Assembly: GCA_027924585.1 (NCBI GenBank)
Contig: BSBM01000190.1
Span: 4,908,501 to 4,972,500 of the forward strand
DNA: 64,000 nucleotides
Direction: 5' to 3'
Source of the DNA: Larix kaempferi
Lineage: Eukaryota; Streptophyta; Pinopsida; Pinales; Pinaceae
Shown in pieces: positions 47,696 through 59,800 of the stretch; the first letter of the stretch is position 1; every line of letters starts with the position of its first letter. Made by a program: the position numbers and the translations under genes. A model generated the notes under the pieces. The model saw nothing but the letters and a program-made list of their open reading frames with translations, was not told where the DNA came from and made no database searches.

Positions 47696-50600
47696 TGTAA
47701 TATCCTGAATTTTGGACTAACCATTTTTGATGTTATATTGGGCCACACCCTCAACACATATGATTTATTTTGATTATTGGGCATAAGCCCTAGCACACAT
47801 GATTTACTCTTTTATAGACTGACATATTGGGCATGGACCCTCACTGATTTCATTATTTGATTATATACTGGGCAACGAAGCCCTATTGTTATGATTCATG
47901 TTTTTATCATATTATGTGGGTACAAAACCCTAATATACTTAGATGATCTTTTATTACATACTATGCAGAGATATGATTGACATGATTGACTTATGTACTA
48001 TTTTGAGCGTGGACTCAGGAACACATAGATGAACTACATACTGGGGAAAAGCCCTGATATACCCAGAGGAAATATTATGTACTGGGAGTAAGCCCCGATG
48101 TACATTGAGTGTTGGGAATAAGCCGTGGAGCGCTCCAAGCTTGATAAATGAATACCGGATCTCAGGCCACTTGAATATTCTAGATGTGCCTCACAACCAC
48201 ATTCTAGCCCTAGTGTTGAGCAGGAGGCTCTGGAATTGCACTAGTGTAATGCCCATGTGAAAGTGTTGAGTTAAAAGCTCTGAAGAGCACTCGGGGTTAC
48301 TAGATCTCAAAAGTGTTAAGTCAGGAAAACTCTAAATAACACTTCTATTTCATCACATTTATTTAAATTCGCTAAATTAATAATTTTCTATCTATCATAA
48401 AGTACTACGAGGACTACCATGTTAAACAAGGGAATCCAACATTCAAGAGAGATACCTAGAGGTTCTTATCCAAGCCTACCAAAAGACTGTCCAAAGAGTT
48501 GGACCTTGTCCTTAATGTTAAAGAAAGTATCATGAGAGATGCATAAATAAATAAAAGGAAATTACCATAACTTAAGTATGGAACGACTAAGAATAGTCTT
48601 ATGTGAATAACATGCATAAAGGTCTCAAAGTTAATATTATTATTCATAATAATGTTATTTTTATTTATTTATAAAATATATATATTGCATAGAGTTTATG
48701 CACAGGATGGCTACCACATTATCATATTATTTATTATTAATAGTAAGTATAATAAATAACTACTATTATTATTAATATGTAAGAATTAACTTAAAGTCGC
48801 TTCTAGTTAAAACAAATACAAGTCCTAGTTTAGCAAGGACTAGATATTTAGTAAAATATCTTTTAAAGATATTAATTTAATTAAAGAAACTAAATAATTA
48901 TTCAAACAACTATACTCAAAAACTCCCCTATATATTAGAGGGCAGATCCCAAGAGAGGGGATCATCAACTTTTTCATTATCATTTTTCTTACATATGGTA
49001 ATAAAAGAGAATTCAGCTGCAAGAACTGAAGCAGTCCCACATTAATTTTCCAGACCTGATTCAGTAGTTCAACCTAGGGCCTCTACTTCTGTGATTTGCA
49101 TGTTGGAACCAGCTCGGGGGGATCCAGTTAGAACCAGGAACGATCTAAGGGTCATGGTTTGGAGGAACATGATAGCCCCAAAGTTATCCGTTCAAAAGAT
49201 CATTCTACAGGTAAGCCAAGCCCATCAGTTTTCTGCATTAAGTATTGTTTGAGTGTGTAGGTTCTGCAGAGGACGGTCAAGCTACAAACAATTAGGTACG
49301 AACTACCAACTTCCTAATTCAAATTCAAATAATTCACGAACTTAAAGTAGAAATTATTATGCAGTATTGTTTCACTAATCCCTATCCATTTATTTCGTTC
49401 ATAGAGTAAGGGCCAATCGACATAGACTCTCTGGGTTAAGTTCTATGTTTTTAAATGTTCATTAGAAATTATTATTTCTGCGTAATAGGAACCCGATCTA
49501 AATAATCCATAAGTCTGGTAGGGGTATCCTATCTAGCCTGTGCTAGACTCCCATGTCAGCAGCAACCTTAGAATCCAAAATCAATATGTAAACTGATGAC
49601 TGGGTTCTTGCAGGACCTATACTTAAATTGCATTTTATTTCTGAAAAGTTATACTGTAGTTTCCAGATTTAATTTATAAATTGGGTCAATTCTTTTTAGA
49701 GATTTTACCATTCTTTTAAACATAGAAAAATTGCAGACATGAAAGGAGGCTTTATTTTAAAGAAAACACATTACTGTAAATCCCCGGGTCTTGTCAAATG
49801 CACTCTACAGTATCGAGACCTAGATTTAAGAATAAATCTAGATACAACCTTCAAAGCCCTTATCAACAGTAGCCAAACTTTATTACACAGTGTTAATTCT
49901 TTTCTTCCCCAACGAATTCACAACAAAACTATTACCTATGAATTTAGCTGTACAATGCCATTAAACTAGTCTCTGTCTACCAAAGCAAAAACACAAAAGT
50001 ATGAATACAATACGATTTATCTAGATTTCAGAATTTTAACAATCTCTTCAACAGTTATACGTTTCATCAAATCCCTCACGGGAATCTTTTCCAAAACAAG
50101 AATATAATCCACATCAAAACAAAATTGATACGTTATCTTTTAAACACATTCTCTCACTACATCAAGATGCAGGTCAAGAGATCGATACCCACTATTGAAT
50201 CACAACCCTTGCTATCGTTGAAATCACCAGAATTGTAGCATTAAGACTCAAGCTTACATATATATACCTGCCTCAAGGGTCACGTTATCAATTGTTCAAA
50301 TAAATGCAGAAGACAATTTAAAGTCATAGTTCTACTTATTACCCAATAAAAGATGAGCATTTCCCAGAGCAATAAACTGACAGGCACAGGTCATATTTTC
50401 TAATCTCGGGAGCAATCCAAATCACCCAGGCAAATAAACTATCTAGATGTTAGACAAAGACATCACCGGCATAAACAAACACAGGATATAGAAGAGCTAT
50501 GCTCTTAAACATTTCATTTAAAAATACCAAATCAAATTCCTTGATGATAGAACAACAATAGAGCACGCACGGTCAATCATGGATACTAACCATAGATATT

Positions 50601-52058
50601 CCATAGAAAACACAGAGGGAAAATATATTAAAATATCATCTATGCATGTTCAATAGAAAACACAGACAACTCTATTCTTTTCCAACACCCTAAATTTATA
50701 CAGGTGGGTATGTAATCCCATTAACAAGGCATAGAGTCTCCATGGAGCCAAATGGCCCAAACACCACATCAAAACAAAAATCCCTCTAGGGTTATCCCCA
50801 GTTTTACAAAATAACACATTTAATAACTGGTCCTGCCAAAGGCGACCTTCCGGGACTTCAAGTAAGCTATAGTGAGCCCATAGGGGCTTCAAGAAGTCCC
50901 ACTCAGCAAAGACAAACAGTACACCCTCCATAGATGCGATAGGAAGGAGCAAGGATTGGTAACACCTGAACTTACCATTTCTTAACCAATGACGCCGAAG
51001 ATGTTGGACATCTAATAACAGCCCATGCAAAGGATTTTTTCAACCAACCACCTTCCATTCCAACAATGACCACAAAGTTAAATCTTGAGATGAACATCAA
51101 ATACTGCATAAATGTAGAAGGAAAAGAAAAGAAGTAGCATGTCAAGGAATAAAATTACCTGAACAACGTCACCTCATTCTTCATCTATTCGTTTATGCAA
51201 CCATCAGGTGCGCTAACCATGAGCATAGCTCATTTCAGGGCACAAATCCCCTCCAGACGCAATAAGGGACTGTTCAAAGCCAATGATATGAAGAACAATG
51301 AATGCAAGTGTAAAATCCCCGTATTGAAAATTCTCTTTGCCACCTAGTCACCAAAACCAAGTTGTCATCACATGTGGTAGTTAATACTCCACCAAACTCC
51401 ATTTATTAGTTTAATATTTCATCCAAGTGCTATAGTGGAGAGTCATAAGGGTAATAACTTAATGGTGGTATCAAAATAATTATCCCAAGGGTTTGAATCT
51501 TAGCCTTTAACTTTAGTCTCATGTCTTGATAGGAATTGGAGATAGGTTACATAAAGAAGAAACCCTTCATAGTGGCACGTGCACAAACATGTTACGAAAA
51601 CTTTAGAAAATTGCTAACTAAGATAGGAATTCCAAAGCTCACCCCTACCTCTCAGTAGTTTTTCCAGGGGTACATTTCATTTGAAACACCAAGTTTCCCT
51701 TCACGCTCTCAAGCTTCCCTCAACAAAAGTCCATCATGCCTGAAGATACCAATTAGGCATTTTGTTTATAAACTCAACATGCATCTATTTCATAAAAGTA
51801 AAAGAAGGACCTTAAGTTTTACTCTAGTGATCATAAACATGCCTTAATGATACATCATCTACCTTACCACATCGCTTCCACAGAAAAAGATCACTAGTGA
51901 AACAATCTTGCTTAGAATTCATAGACTCTTATTGCTGCAAACAAAGTACCGATGCATTTTCCCAATACTAAAATTAATTTATAAATACACTATCTATTTT
52001 ATGCATTTTAGTAGTAAGAGATTTTTTTTTTAATTTTACTATTTTTAGGGACATTACA
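47696..52058 (+). mobile_element. Solo LTR of the long-LTR gypsy family (4363 bp)
   Basis: Starts TGTAATATCC and ends GGGACATTACA. Flanked by a perfect 5 bp duplication cacca (47691-47695 and 52059-52063). Its length matches the 4368 bp LTR at 25418. Matching internal landmarks: the GGGCATAAGCCC-type array, CTTGATAAATGAATACCGGA, the GTTGAG...CTCTGAAGAGCAC units, GGGCAGATCCCAAG and GGATCCA. No primer site follows, so the internal region and second LTR were removed by LTR-LTR recombination. It is considerably more diverged from the two LTRs of the 25418 element than they are from each other. Confidence 0.93.
48929..48936 (+). promoter_or_regulatory. Candidate TATA box in LTR
   Basis: TATATATT, about 1234 bases into the LTR, just before the conserved GAGGGCAGATCCCAAG. 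At the same place the LTR at 25418 has tacttaaa and that at 34602 tactcaaa. Position and conservation of the downstream block suggest the U3/R promoter; the start site is not proven. Confidence 0.45.
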
Positions 52059-52063
52059 CACCA

Positions 52064-53445
52064 CATCTTTATGCCAACTCCTCCTAAGTTGTAGGTTGTT
52101 TTATGAGGAGGAAAGGATAGTGTGTGTTGCCTTTAATTTTGAGATTATATGTTATAAAGATATTTTATATTTTCTCTATCCTTCTCCATGATTATCTTAA
52201 GGTTTTGTATCTCAAAGAAGAGTTTCTTCCTATCCCAAATCCAAAGGCCAATTATTTGCAATTTTTTTCAAGTCCATGACAAGTTTTCCACCCTCCATTA
52301 ATAATTTTTTCAATGCTCTAGTTCCATCTAATCTTATGATGAAGATCAATTCCAAGATATTTGTATGATGTCACTTTCTCAGAGTTGTTGTTGTCATACA
52401 TGAAATTATCATAACTAATATGTTGGGATTTGATTATCATAAACTTTGTTTTGATTGTGTTAATACTCATACCCATACTAGACTAAAAATCCTTAAGAAT
52501 TTTTAATCACTTGTAAAGGTCAAGCACTATGTCAAATGATTTTATATTTAAGTCAACAAAGTAATAGATAATATTGGTTTTACTAGTCGGACATTCCTTA
52601 GCAATCATCCTTAACAGTAACAAAGTGGTACGCAATTGAATGATAACCCCAATATCTTATGTAGCCCTTATCTACTTTTTGGTGGCATTCTAAACGAATG
52701 TTGATATTCTTTCCAAGAATAATTCCATATAATTTGACTAAAATAGGGATAATCGTAATGGTCCTATAATTACATGGATTTTATTTTATCTCCACTTTTA
52801 AAAATAGGAAGACTAACAGTTTTTGTCCAATATTTGGGGAAACCTGATTGTTAAATTGAAGAACCTATGGATGTGAGGGATGAGGATAGGAACACCAACT
52901 TTTAATATTATGCTTTGCATTCTTTGATGTGTTTATCCTTCCTTTTCACAAGTCACTTAACCCCAAAATCTATTTCTTCTAAAGAGAACTTATTCCTCTA
53001 TATAAATGTTTGAATGTTGTCCATGACATGAGGGTATTCAAAATTATTTTTAATGTAGGAATTCCAGTCCCTCAATGGAATTATATTATTTTCTTCAATT
53101 CTCTAATTTAGAAATTGCCTTGAGAATTTATTAGGATCTACCTTAGAGAGATTTTCTTCCTTTCTATTTATATTGTGCCTTTTTAGAGGAATTTGCACCT
53201 ATAGATCTTGTATATTTTTAAGAACCCATTAGAAGTATTCTCAAGGGATATTGTAGTATGCTTGTGCACTCTTTATCGCACCAAGGGTTGATCGTCCTAT
53301 TCTCTTTTTTACATGACACCACCATACATAACTTGTTAATGGAATTAGAGAGGGTAGATATAAAATTACGATAAAAGTATTCAATATTGCTTTTAGTTAA
53401 TAGTATATTTAATTCATTATTTAACTTCCCTATATAAATATCATT
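52064..53445 (-). pseudogene. LINE ORF2 fragment, copy B (RT and C-terminal tail)
   Basis: Minus strand. 5' side as in 15690-16552: SNYRTI/FAKLYGI-type RT start near 52720-52760 and LFNLA near 52850. Downstream, with a large internal gap in RT, are KFMIIKSKHISYDNFMYDNN, EKVTSYKYLGIDLHHK, SIEKIINGGWK and LRYKTL-type sequence (52150-52480), the C-terminal LINE tail. Heavy stops. The LINE ends near 52064, right beside the solo LTR target site. Its uninterrupted sequence at 53395-53420 is the unoccupied site for the LTR at 16553. Confidence 0.8.
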
Positions 53446-54606
53446 TTTTTTTTTACGGTACGCGAAATTTTCGTCAACAACACAAACCTTGTGACCTTAT
53501 GTTTCCACAATCCTTGAAGTCATTTCCATGGTGGATGAGCCTTGACTTCCTTGTCTTGTAACTTCACTTATTTTTCAAACTCGGCGTGCTTTGCTATACA
53601 AGCAACCTGCGTCGAAACCCTTTCGACATAGTGTGTATCATTGCAACATGCGTCACTGGCGCAGCTTGCCTTCAGAGCAAGCAACATCGACCATGCTAGA
53701 CACATGTTGCTCCACTGGAAGTCGTGTCGAGGTATTTTCAGGAAAAAAATAGTTCTTTCAGAAGCTTATAGATCGAAATCTCATTGGATAGCCTTTCCTC
53801 CCTATTTCTATGTATCTAGCTCTAGCTCCAAAATTGTTGGGATCATATCTCATCCCCTTTCCCTAATATTCTGACCCCTCTCTTTTCCTTATTGTCCTAT
53901 AAATGAAACCTTTGGGCATGGGTGTGAGGAAAAGGAATTTATAGCAAGTAAGTGCTCGAGAAATTTTATGATACCATTAGACTCTTGATGTGCTTCCTTT
54001 CAAGACAAGGGTGACATATTAGAATAGGAGGAATCTATCAGAATGAGACTATGACTATAACATCCCAAAATCCTAGTCACTTTTAGAAAGAAATGGGGAG
54101 AATTTTTTTTTTCGTTTTTAAAGCAGTCATAATATCAATATCCATACAATCATCAATTCACCTACCAAGGTGAATAACATATAGAAAATCAAACATTCAG
54201 ATACATAGCTTTACTGCAATATGGAAAATTCTTTCCAAGCATAAATGCATGCAAACCAAGTTTTTCTTTATAACCTTATAAAGCATATGCCAAGTAGAAA
54301 ACCACTTTCAACTTCGTTTACAAGCTTGGGTAAGAAATACCACATGATATCAAACTTGGTGCAACATATAAGAACATTCCTTCTACACGATAAGTTAGCC
54401 CCATAACTTGATGTTATCTGTAACCTACCCTATTTGCTGGAAAACATTTTGTGTTAAGAAACATTATGATAACTTTTATTGTAAAGTTTTACGTTGGACA
54501 GGTGTCCAAGGATGACTGTAATTTGCACAATATATTATCATTTAATAAATAAAATAGGAGACAAACACCTAAGAGGACTGTTGAAAGAGTGGTTACTGAT
54601 CCACTA
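53446..54606. other. Unassigned stretch
   Basis: 53446-53960 is less AT-rich with an unidentified 77-codon ORF at 53641-53874 (MQHASLAQLAFRASNIDHAR and onward); no family recognised. At 54056 TATAACATCCCAAAATCC resembles a gypsy LTR start with TG changed to TA. The rest up to 54606 shows nothing definite. Confidence 0.4.
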
Positions 54607-55051
54607 TGATCCCGATCTTGGGAGCTGAGAACCGGAAGGCTTGAATGCCGAGAGAGGAGGAGATTAAACATGCAAATCTGTCATAAAATTCACATGAAAA
54701 ACACTAATCTTGCATGAGAATAAGCATGAACAAAAACATATGAAATGAATGGGAGGTGAGACTCAAAGAGGAGCCCCACCTCTGAAACTAATTACCAATA
54801 AGTCACTCATATCTAATTAGTCTCACAATGAACAATAGAAAGTAGGAGAGAAACCAAATGAGTAACTTGTTATCATGAGAAGGCTTGCTAGGCCTTTATA
54901 TAGCATTATTACAATGTGTCTTGAGGCCATACCATGGGCCAAAACCATGTGCTACCAAATACCATGGATATGAGAGGGCGGCCTCTTCATTTAATGTTTT
55001 TATGGCTTATACATCCGAATTTAGACCATATGCCCCCTAAAATTCGGATCA
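54607..55051 (-). repeat. 3' LTR of the small element (445 bp)
   Basis: Element orientation: TGATCCGAATTTTAGG (55051) to CGGGATCA (54607). 98% identical to 56451-56895. It contains CTTTATATAGCATTA, seen on the plus strand, in both copies. Confidence 0.94.
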
Positions 55052-55064
55052 TTCCTCCCCCCTT
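55052..55064 (-). other. Polypurine tract of the small element
   Basis: The minus strand reads AAGGGGGGAGGAA immediately before the LTR start TGATCC. Confidence 0.88.
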
Positions 55065-55135
55065 AGAAAATGATGGTCCCCATCATTTCATGCTAAGAAG
55101 AGACCCATGATTACAATGTGCTAGTTACCAATGAA

Positions 55136-55562
55136 GAGAAGGGTTTTGCGTGGTTGACCCATAACCGTGGGTTTTGCGAGGTTGACCCATAACCATGATG
55201 GCAATAGCAAGCTTGATTCCAATGAAGAGAAGAGTTTTGTGTGGTTGACTCAAAACCATGGGTTTTTTGTGGTTGAACCATAACCGTGGGTTTTATGTGG
55301 TTGACCCATAACCATGGTGGGAATGACAAGCTTGTTTCCATTGAAGAGAAGGGTTTTGTGTGGTTAACCCATAACTGTGGGTTTTGTGTGGTTGACCCAC
55401 AACCATGATTACAATATATAACTATGGGTTTTGTGTGGTTAACCCATAACCATGGGTTTTGTGTGGTTGACCCATAACCGTGATTACAATACATAACTAT
55501 GGGTTTTGTGTGGTTGACCCATAACCATGGGTTTTGTGTGGTTAACCCATAACCATGATTAC
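55136..55562. repeat. 28 bp minisatellite with hairpin units, ~11 copies
   Basis: Unit GGGTTTTGTGTGGTTGACCC followed by ATAACCAT. Copies come in pairs separated by short spacers (GATTACAATAcATAACTAT or a GAATGACAAGCTTG-type linker). ATGGGTT and AACCCAT in each unit can pair. The 127-codon minus ORF with repeated NHTKP is just the translated repeat. Confidence 0.92.
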
Positions 55563-55790
55563 ATTAAGATTTAAAAAAATTGAAAATTCATGATCTTTGG
55601 TGCAGTTGATGTCTTGCTACAAATTCATTCATAGCTTCTGATGCATGTAGTGAAATTGAATTTTGTTGAAGACCCATTTGAGGTCTCAAAGAGACCTTTC
55701 CATCCATATAACATATTTGGTCTGGGGTGGCCCAGATAGTGAGAAAATGTTTGTTGAAGCTCAAGAAACATGCGCACACTATTTTGCAGA

Positions 55791-56310
55791 CATATGTTGC
55801 TTCAATTGATGATATCTCTCAAACCAGAAACCCAAATAAAAAACAGTGAAATACCCATTTTAGCTGACAGAAAGAGCTTTTCAGCGAGCTATGGTAAAGC
55901 CTTTGAAACGTTACGTGGAGTCTGTCGCACTTGTTTAAAGTGTTTGTACGTCCGGCCGCATTGTGTACAAACATGTGTTACTTCAAACAAACATATCTCA
56001 CAAACCAAAAAACGAAATGAAATTCCGTGAAATACCCGTTTTAGCAGACAGAAAGAAATTTCTAATGAGATATGGTAGAACTTCTGAGACATTCTGTGGA
56101 GTCAGTAGTACTTGTTTAAAGTTTGTTGTACGTCCGGCCGCATTATGCACAAACATATGCTAGTTCAAACAAGCATATCTCACAAACCGGGAAACAAAAT
56201 GAAATTCCATGAAATACCCATTTGAGCTGACAGAAATACCTTTCCAATGAGGTATGGTAGAGCCTCTGAAACCTCCTATGCAATCCATGGAACCTGTTCA
56301 AAGTTTGCTG
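55791..56310. repeat. 181 bp tandem repeat, ~3 copies
   Basis: Units begin at about 55791, 55972 and 56154. Each has a CATATG/CATGTG start, CATATCTC, GAAATACCC, GACAGAAA and (first two) ACGTCCGGCCGCATT. The third is truncated near 56310. Confidence 0.9.
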
Positions 56311-56436
56311 AATGTGAGAGTGTTGAGTATAGAGATGCCAAGGGTTTGTAGAGAAGCATGGGTTGTTGTAGAGGTTGTGGAACCTCCGTTGAACCCGCAT
56401 TATCTTTCAAAATATTATCCCAATGGAGAGCGTACC

Positions 56437-56449
56437 CGCTCTGATACCA
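56437..56449 (-). other. Primer-binding site of the small element
   Basis: The minus strand reads TGGTATCAGAGCG one base inside the 5' LTR end at 56451: initiator-Met tRNA complement. Confidence 0.92.
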
Positions 56450-56450
56450 C

Positions 56451-56895
56451 TGATCCGGATCTTGGGAGCTGAGAACCGGAAGGCTTGAATGCTGAGAGAG
56501 GAGGAGATTAAGCATGCAAATCTGTCATAAAATTCACATGAAAAACACTAATCTTGCATGAGAATAAGCATGAACAAAAACATATGAAATGAATGGGAGG
56601 TGAGACTCAAAGAGGAGCCCCACCTCTGAAACTAATTGCCAATAAGTCACTCAGATCTAATTAGTCTCACAATGAACAATAGAAAGTAGGAGAGAAACCA
56701 AATGAGTAACTTGTTATCATGAGAAGGCTTGCTAGGCCTTTATATAGCATTATTACAATGTGTCTTGAGGCCATACCATGGGCCAAAACCATGTGCTACC
56801 AAATACCATGGATATGAGAGGGTGGCCTCTTCATTTAATGCTTTTATGGCTTATACATCTGAATTTAGACGATATGCCCCCTAAAATTCGGATCA
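56451..56895 (-). repeat. 5' LTR of the small element (445 bp)
   Basis: Partner of 54607-55051; outer end GGATCA at 56895 followed by TSD cacta. Confidence 0.94.
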
Positions 56896-59800
56896 CACTA
56901 GGCGTAATGGAATCTTGGGTAGAAGGCAATGAACAAGTGGCAGCATCATGATGCAACTAACTAGCTGTTGGTATGGGACAACTCCCTTGAAATGTTGTCA
57001 TAGTGCCCTGAAAGATGGGACTGGAGCTTGAGGCTCATTTATTCCAAACTGACCACTAAAAGACCTGGGCAGTCTATATAATAGCCATCAAATATCGAAC
57101 TGAGGTTCATCACTTTTCCTGACAAGGAAATTTATCTTGGGGTTTTGATGTGTTTGCACCCAAGAGATTTGATGAGGGGATATGCTATGTTGTTGATCAT
57201 ATTGTGAGTCTGTCAAACTCTTATTGAGTTCAGGAGGTTAATGCTGAGTGGAGAAGATATTTTATTTCAGGAGGTTGATACTGAGTGGAGAAGGTATTTT
57301 TGAGTGTCTTTCTTCTACATAGATTCCACCCACATATTGGATCAGTAATCAGGCTCGGGGCTTCATTAGAAGTCAGTAGTTGAGCTATTTCTTTTGAAGC
57401 AGGTTGGGAGGAACAGGCCTCCTTGAGTGTTTGTCAGCCTATAATCTTTTACAGGTTCTATTGTCTTATCTATTCTTATTTGCAAGTTCTGTTATCTATT
57501 TATGTATATTTTAAAGCTCTGTTATCTACTAGTAAAATTATGTTTATTTATAAGTATTTAATTTACCAAACGAGATCTGATTTATATACCTGTACTTTAG
57601 TTTCTGATTTAAGTTTTAAGCATGAATATAAATTATGAATGAAATAAATGATCTCTGTATTTTTCCCCATGCAAAAATGAACGACGTCGTACTCTAGTAC
57701 AAATACAGATTAAAATAGATGAGTATGATAGACAAATAGCCATGAGATGGATGAGATAAAAATGTTGCATTATTTCCCAAGTTACTATTCACTGTTGAAG
57801 AATATCTATGCTTATATGTATCAGTGTTTTCTTTTCCTTACTATTATGCACATAAATTTACTTCCACAATATACAATAATGATTTTCTATATCTTATAAA
57901 TATCAGATTGTTTAGAAGTAAATAGTTTTCATTTTTGAAGTTCATATGAAGTATTTTCTGTTTTCATACAGTAGAGAGTAGATTCAAACATATAGCACAT
58001 GGATAGCATTTTCTTTTAGAAATAATGCACAGGAATAAATTAGTCATGTACAAGTCATCTATTCTTAACACTGTACTTACATTTTATTATCTCATAATAG
58101 ATAGTCAAATTTTCATTACATAACCAAACCCCTATACTCATCTAGTTTCATGATTTGATCTAAGTTGTGGAACCCTTACTTTTGAAACAGAATTGAGTTA
58201 TATCTGTAGAAATTACTATCCACTCTCAGTACAGAGTTAACATTTTAACTAGTTACATGTTTTAAGTCAAACCTTAAACTCTTTCATTAATACATTTAGT
58301 TAAACTATAAATCGTTTCTATAGATCGGTTTGGACAACATTCTGGTGTTCATTCCTATTAACAATAGACAAACCATTTCAAACAGAAGTATCAAGATAAG
58401 CAAGATCGATTGCCAGTATCATATCAAGATCAAAGACAAGAATCAAACGTTTACACCATAAACATGCCTGTAGATCGATTAGTTAAGATTGAGTTATAAG
58501 AACGACTGTAGGATATTTCCAAAACAAAGGCTAAACCCTAGCTTCGGTTCCTATTTCTTTAAGACGCAAAAATAGTATTATAAATAAACGAAGTGCTTAC
58601 AGGCTGTAAACCTCATCAATTTTTTCATATATCCATTGTTCATATAAAAACCAACAGTCGTATCATTGTTTCACAAAACATTCACCCATCGATTTAAAAT
58701 CAAAGATAAACACAGAGGTTGCCAAAACATATTACATTTTCACATCGTTGACAAGCTATAGGAAATATTCATGGGTCAAGCCCAAAATGATAAAAACCAT
58801 GACGAATGCAACTGAAAATTATAAGCATTCCTTTCAGATTTCCAACTTGACAGAGCTCGAAACCTAACCTACAGGATTTACATTTCACATTCAAAATGAT
58901 GTTTGCCTTGTGGGTCGAGGTATCATTTCTCCCCAATCCTTGGAACAAAGTTTGCAACCCTATCTCTACAAATTACAAAAATCTCTGAGTTAAAAACAAA
59001 AACACACAGACACCACACCTGTCGGCCATCTTCTTCATCTACATAGGGTCTCAAGAAAATTACCGAGGCTTACCGGTTGGTATAGCTATTCCAACCTTCA
59101 ACGTACAGAATCGAGGAGCCATTGCGTAGTTACACCTGCAAGAACATTACAATGGGGTTAAAACAGTATCCAAGAAAGAAAGATTAGAGTATTGATATTG
59201 AAAAACTGTTAGTATAATCGCATGAACATCACAGTAAAGGAAATCAAAACACATTACCTTTCAAATGATAGCCGTAGTCAGCAATGAATGCCAAGACATT
59301 TCAACTGCAATGGTAACCCTACTTCATCAATTTCTATTATAGCTGAAGCCAATGCAAAACCATCCACTATTTTTAACACAGTAACACAGTGACAGGAAGG
59401 ATAGTAACGATGGCGAGGCCCTGGGACACTCTTTTCAAACCCAATCTTAAAAGAAACAAACCCTCAACAAGTCGGGGTATCGAGCCATACAAATAAAAAA
59501 CTCTAAGAATTTCAAACGAGAGTTTCACCACCATACCAGAACAGAAGAGAGCTCGGCTCTATAAACTTCATAGGTTACGAGCTCAAGACTCAGGAACAAC
59601 GCCTCCACAGGCCAAAACATTAAGACTACAAACCCTCATCCTGTCGTCCACGAAGAGCTACCACTACCAAATCACAATAAACACAATAAACTCATCGAAT
59701 GCAGTAAAGGTAGGGTTTAACCACAGCATTGAAATCCCTACCAAGATCAACGGTGTAGATCATTGGTGAGATTTACGAAATCACCAACTGGCTATCACAT

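Larger units (their letters stand above)
42715..53445. repeat. Duplicated block, copy B
   Basis: Same order and orientation as 8706-16552 plus 39681-39727. Shared are the leader at 42715, the SINE, the plus-strand LINE tail, the 46136-46520 segment and the minus-strand LINE body. Only this copy has the NPF pseudogene (45596-46197) and the solo LTR (47696-52058). It is uninterrupted at the two points where copy A carries gypsy LTR boundaries, giving unoccupied-site evidence. Confidence 0.78.
54607..56895 (-). mobile_element. Non-autonomous small LTR retrotransposon (TRIM/LARD-like), 2289 bp
   Basis: LTRs of exactly 445 bp at both ends, terminal repeats TGATCC/GGATCA, perfect TSD cacta (54602-54606 and 56896-56900), primer site 56437-56449 and polypurine tract 55052-55064. 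The 1399 bp interior has no gag or pol; it holds an 11-unit 28 bp minisatellite and three 181 bp tandem units. The LTRs differ at 9 of 445 positions (2.0%), the youngest insertion in the window by this measure. It is larger than classical TRIMs and far smaller than typical LARDs. It would need proteins from another element. Confidence 0.93.

Noticed and set aside
53641-53874. 77-codon ORF in a less AT-rich patch
   Set aside because: No motif I can name; may be chance. Mentioned under the unassigned stretch.
55111-55494. 127-codon repetitive minus-strand ORF (NHTKP repeats)
   Set aside because: It is the 28 bp minisatellite read through; there is no other sign of coding.
55136-55562. Regular repeats of 28 bp looking like a CRISPR array
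   Set aside because: Plant DNA, units often directly adjacent, no unique spacers of constant size, and the array sits inside an LTR element with TSD; it is a minisatellite.
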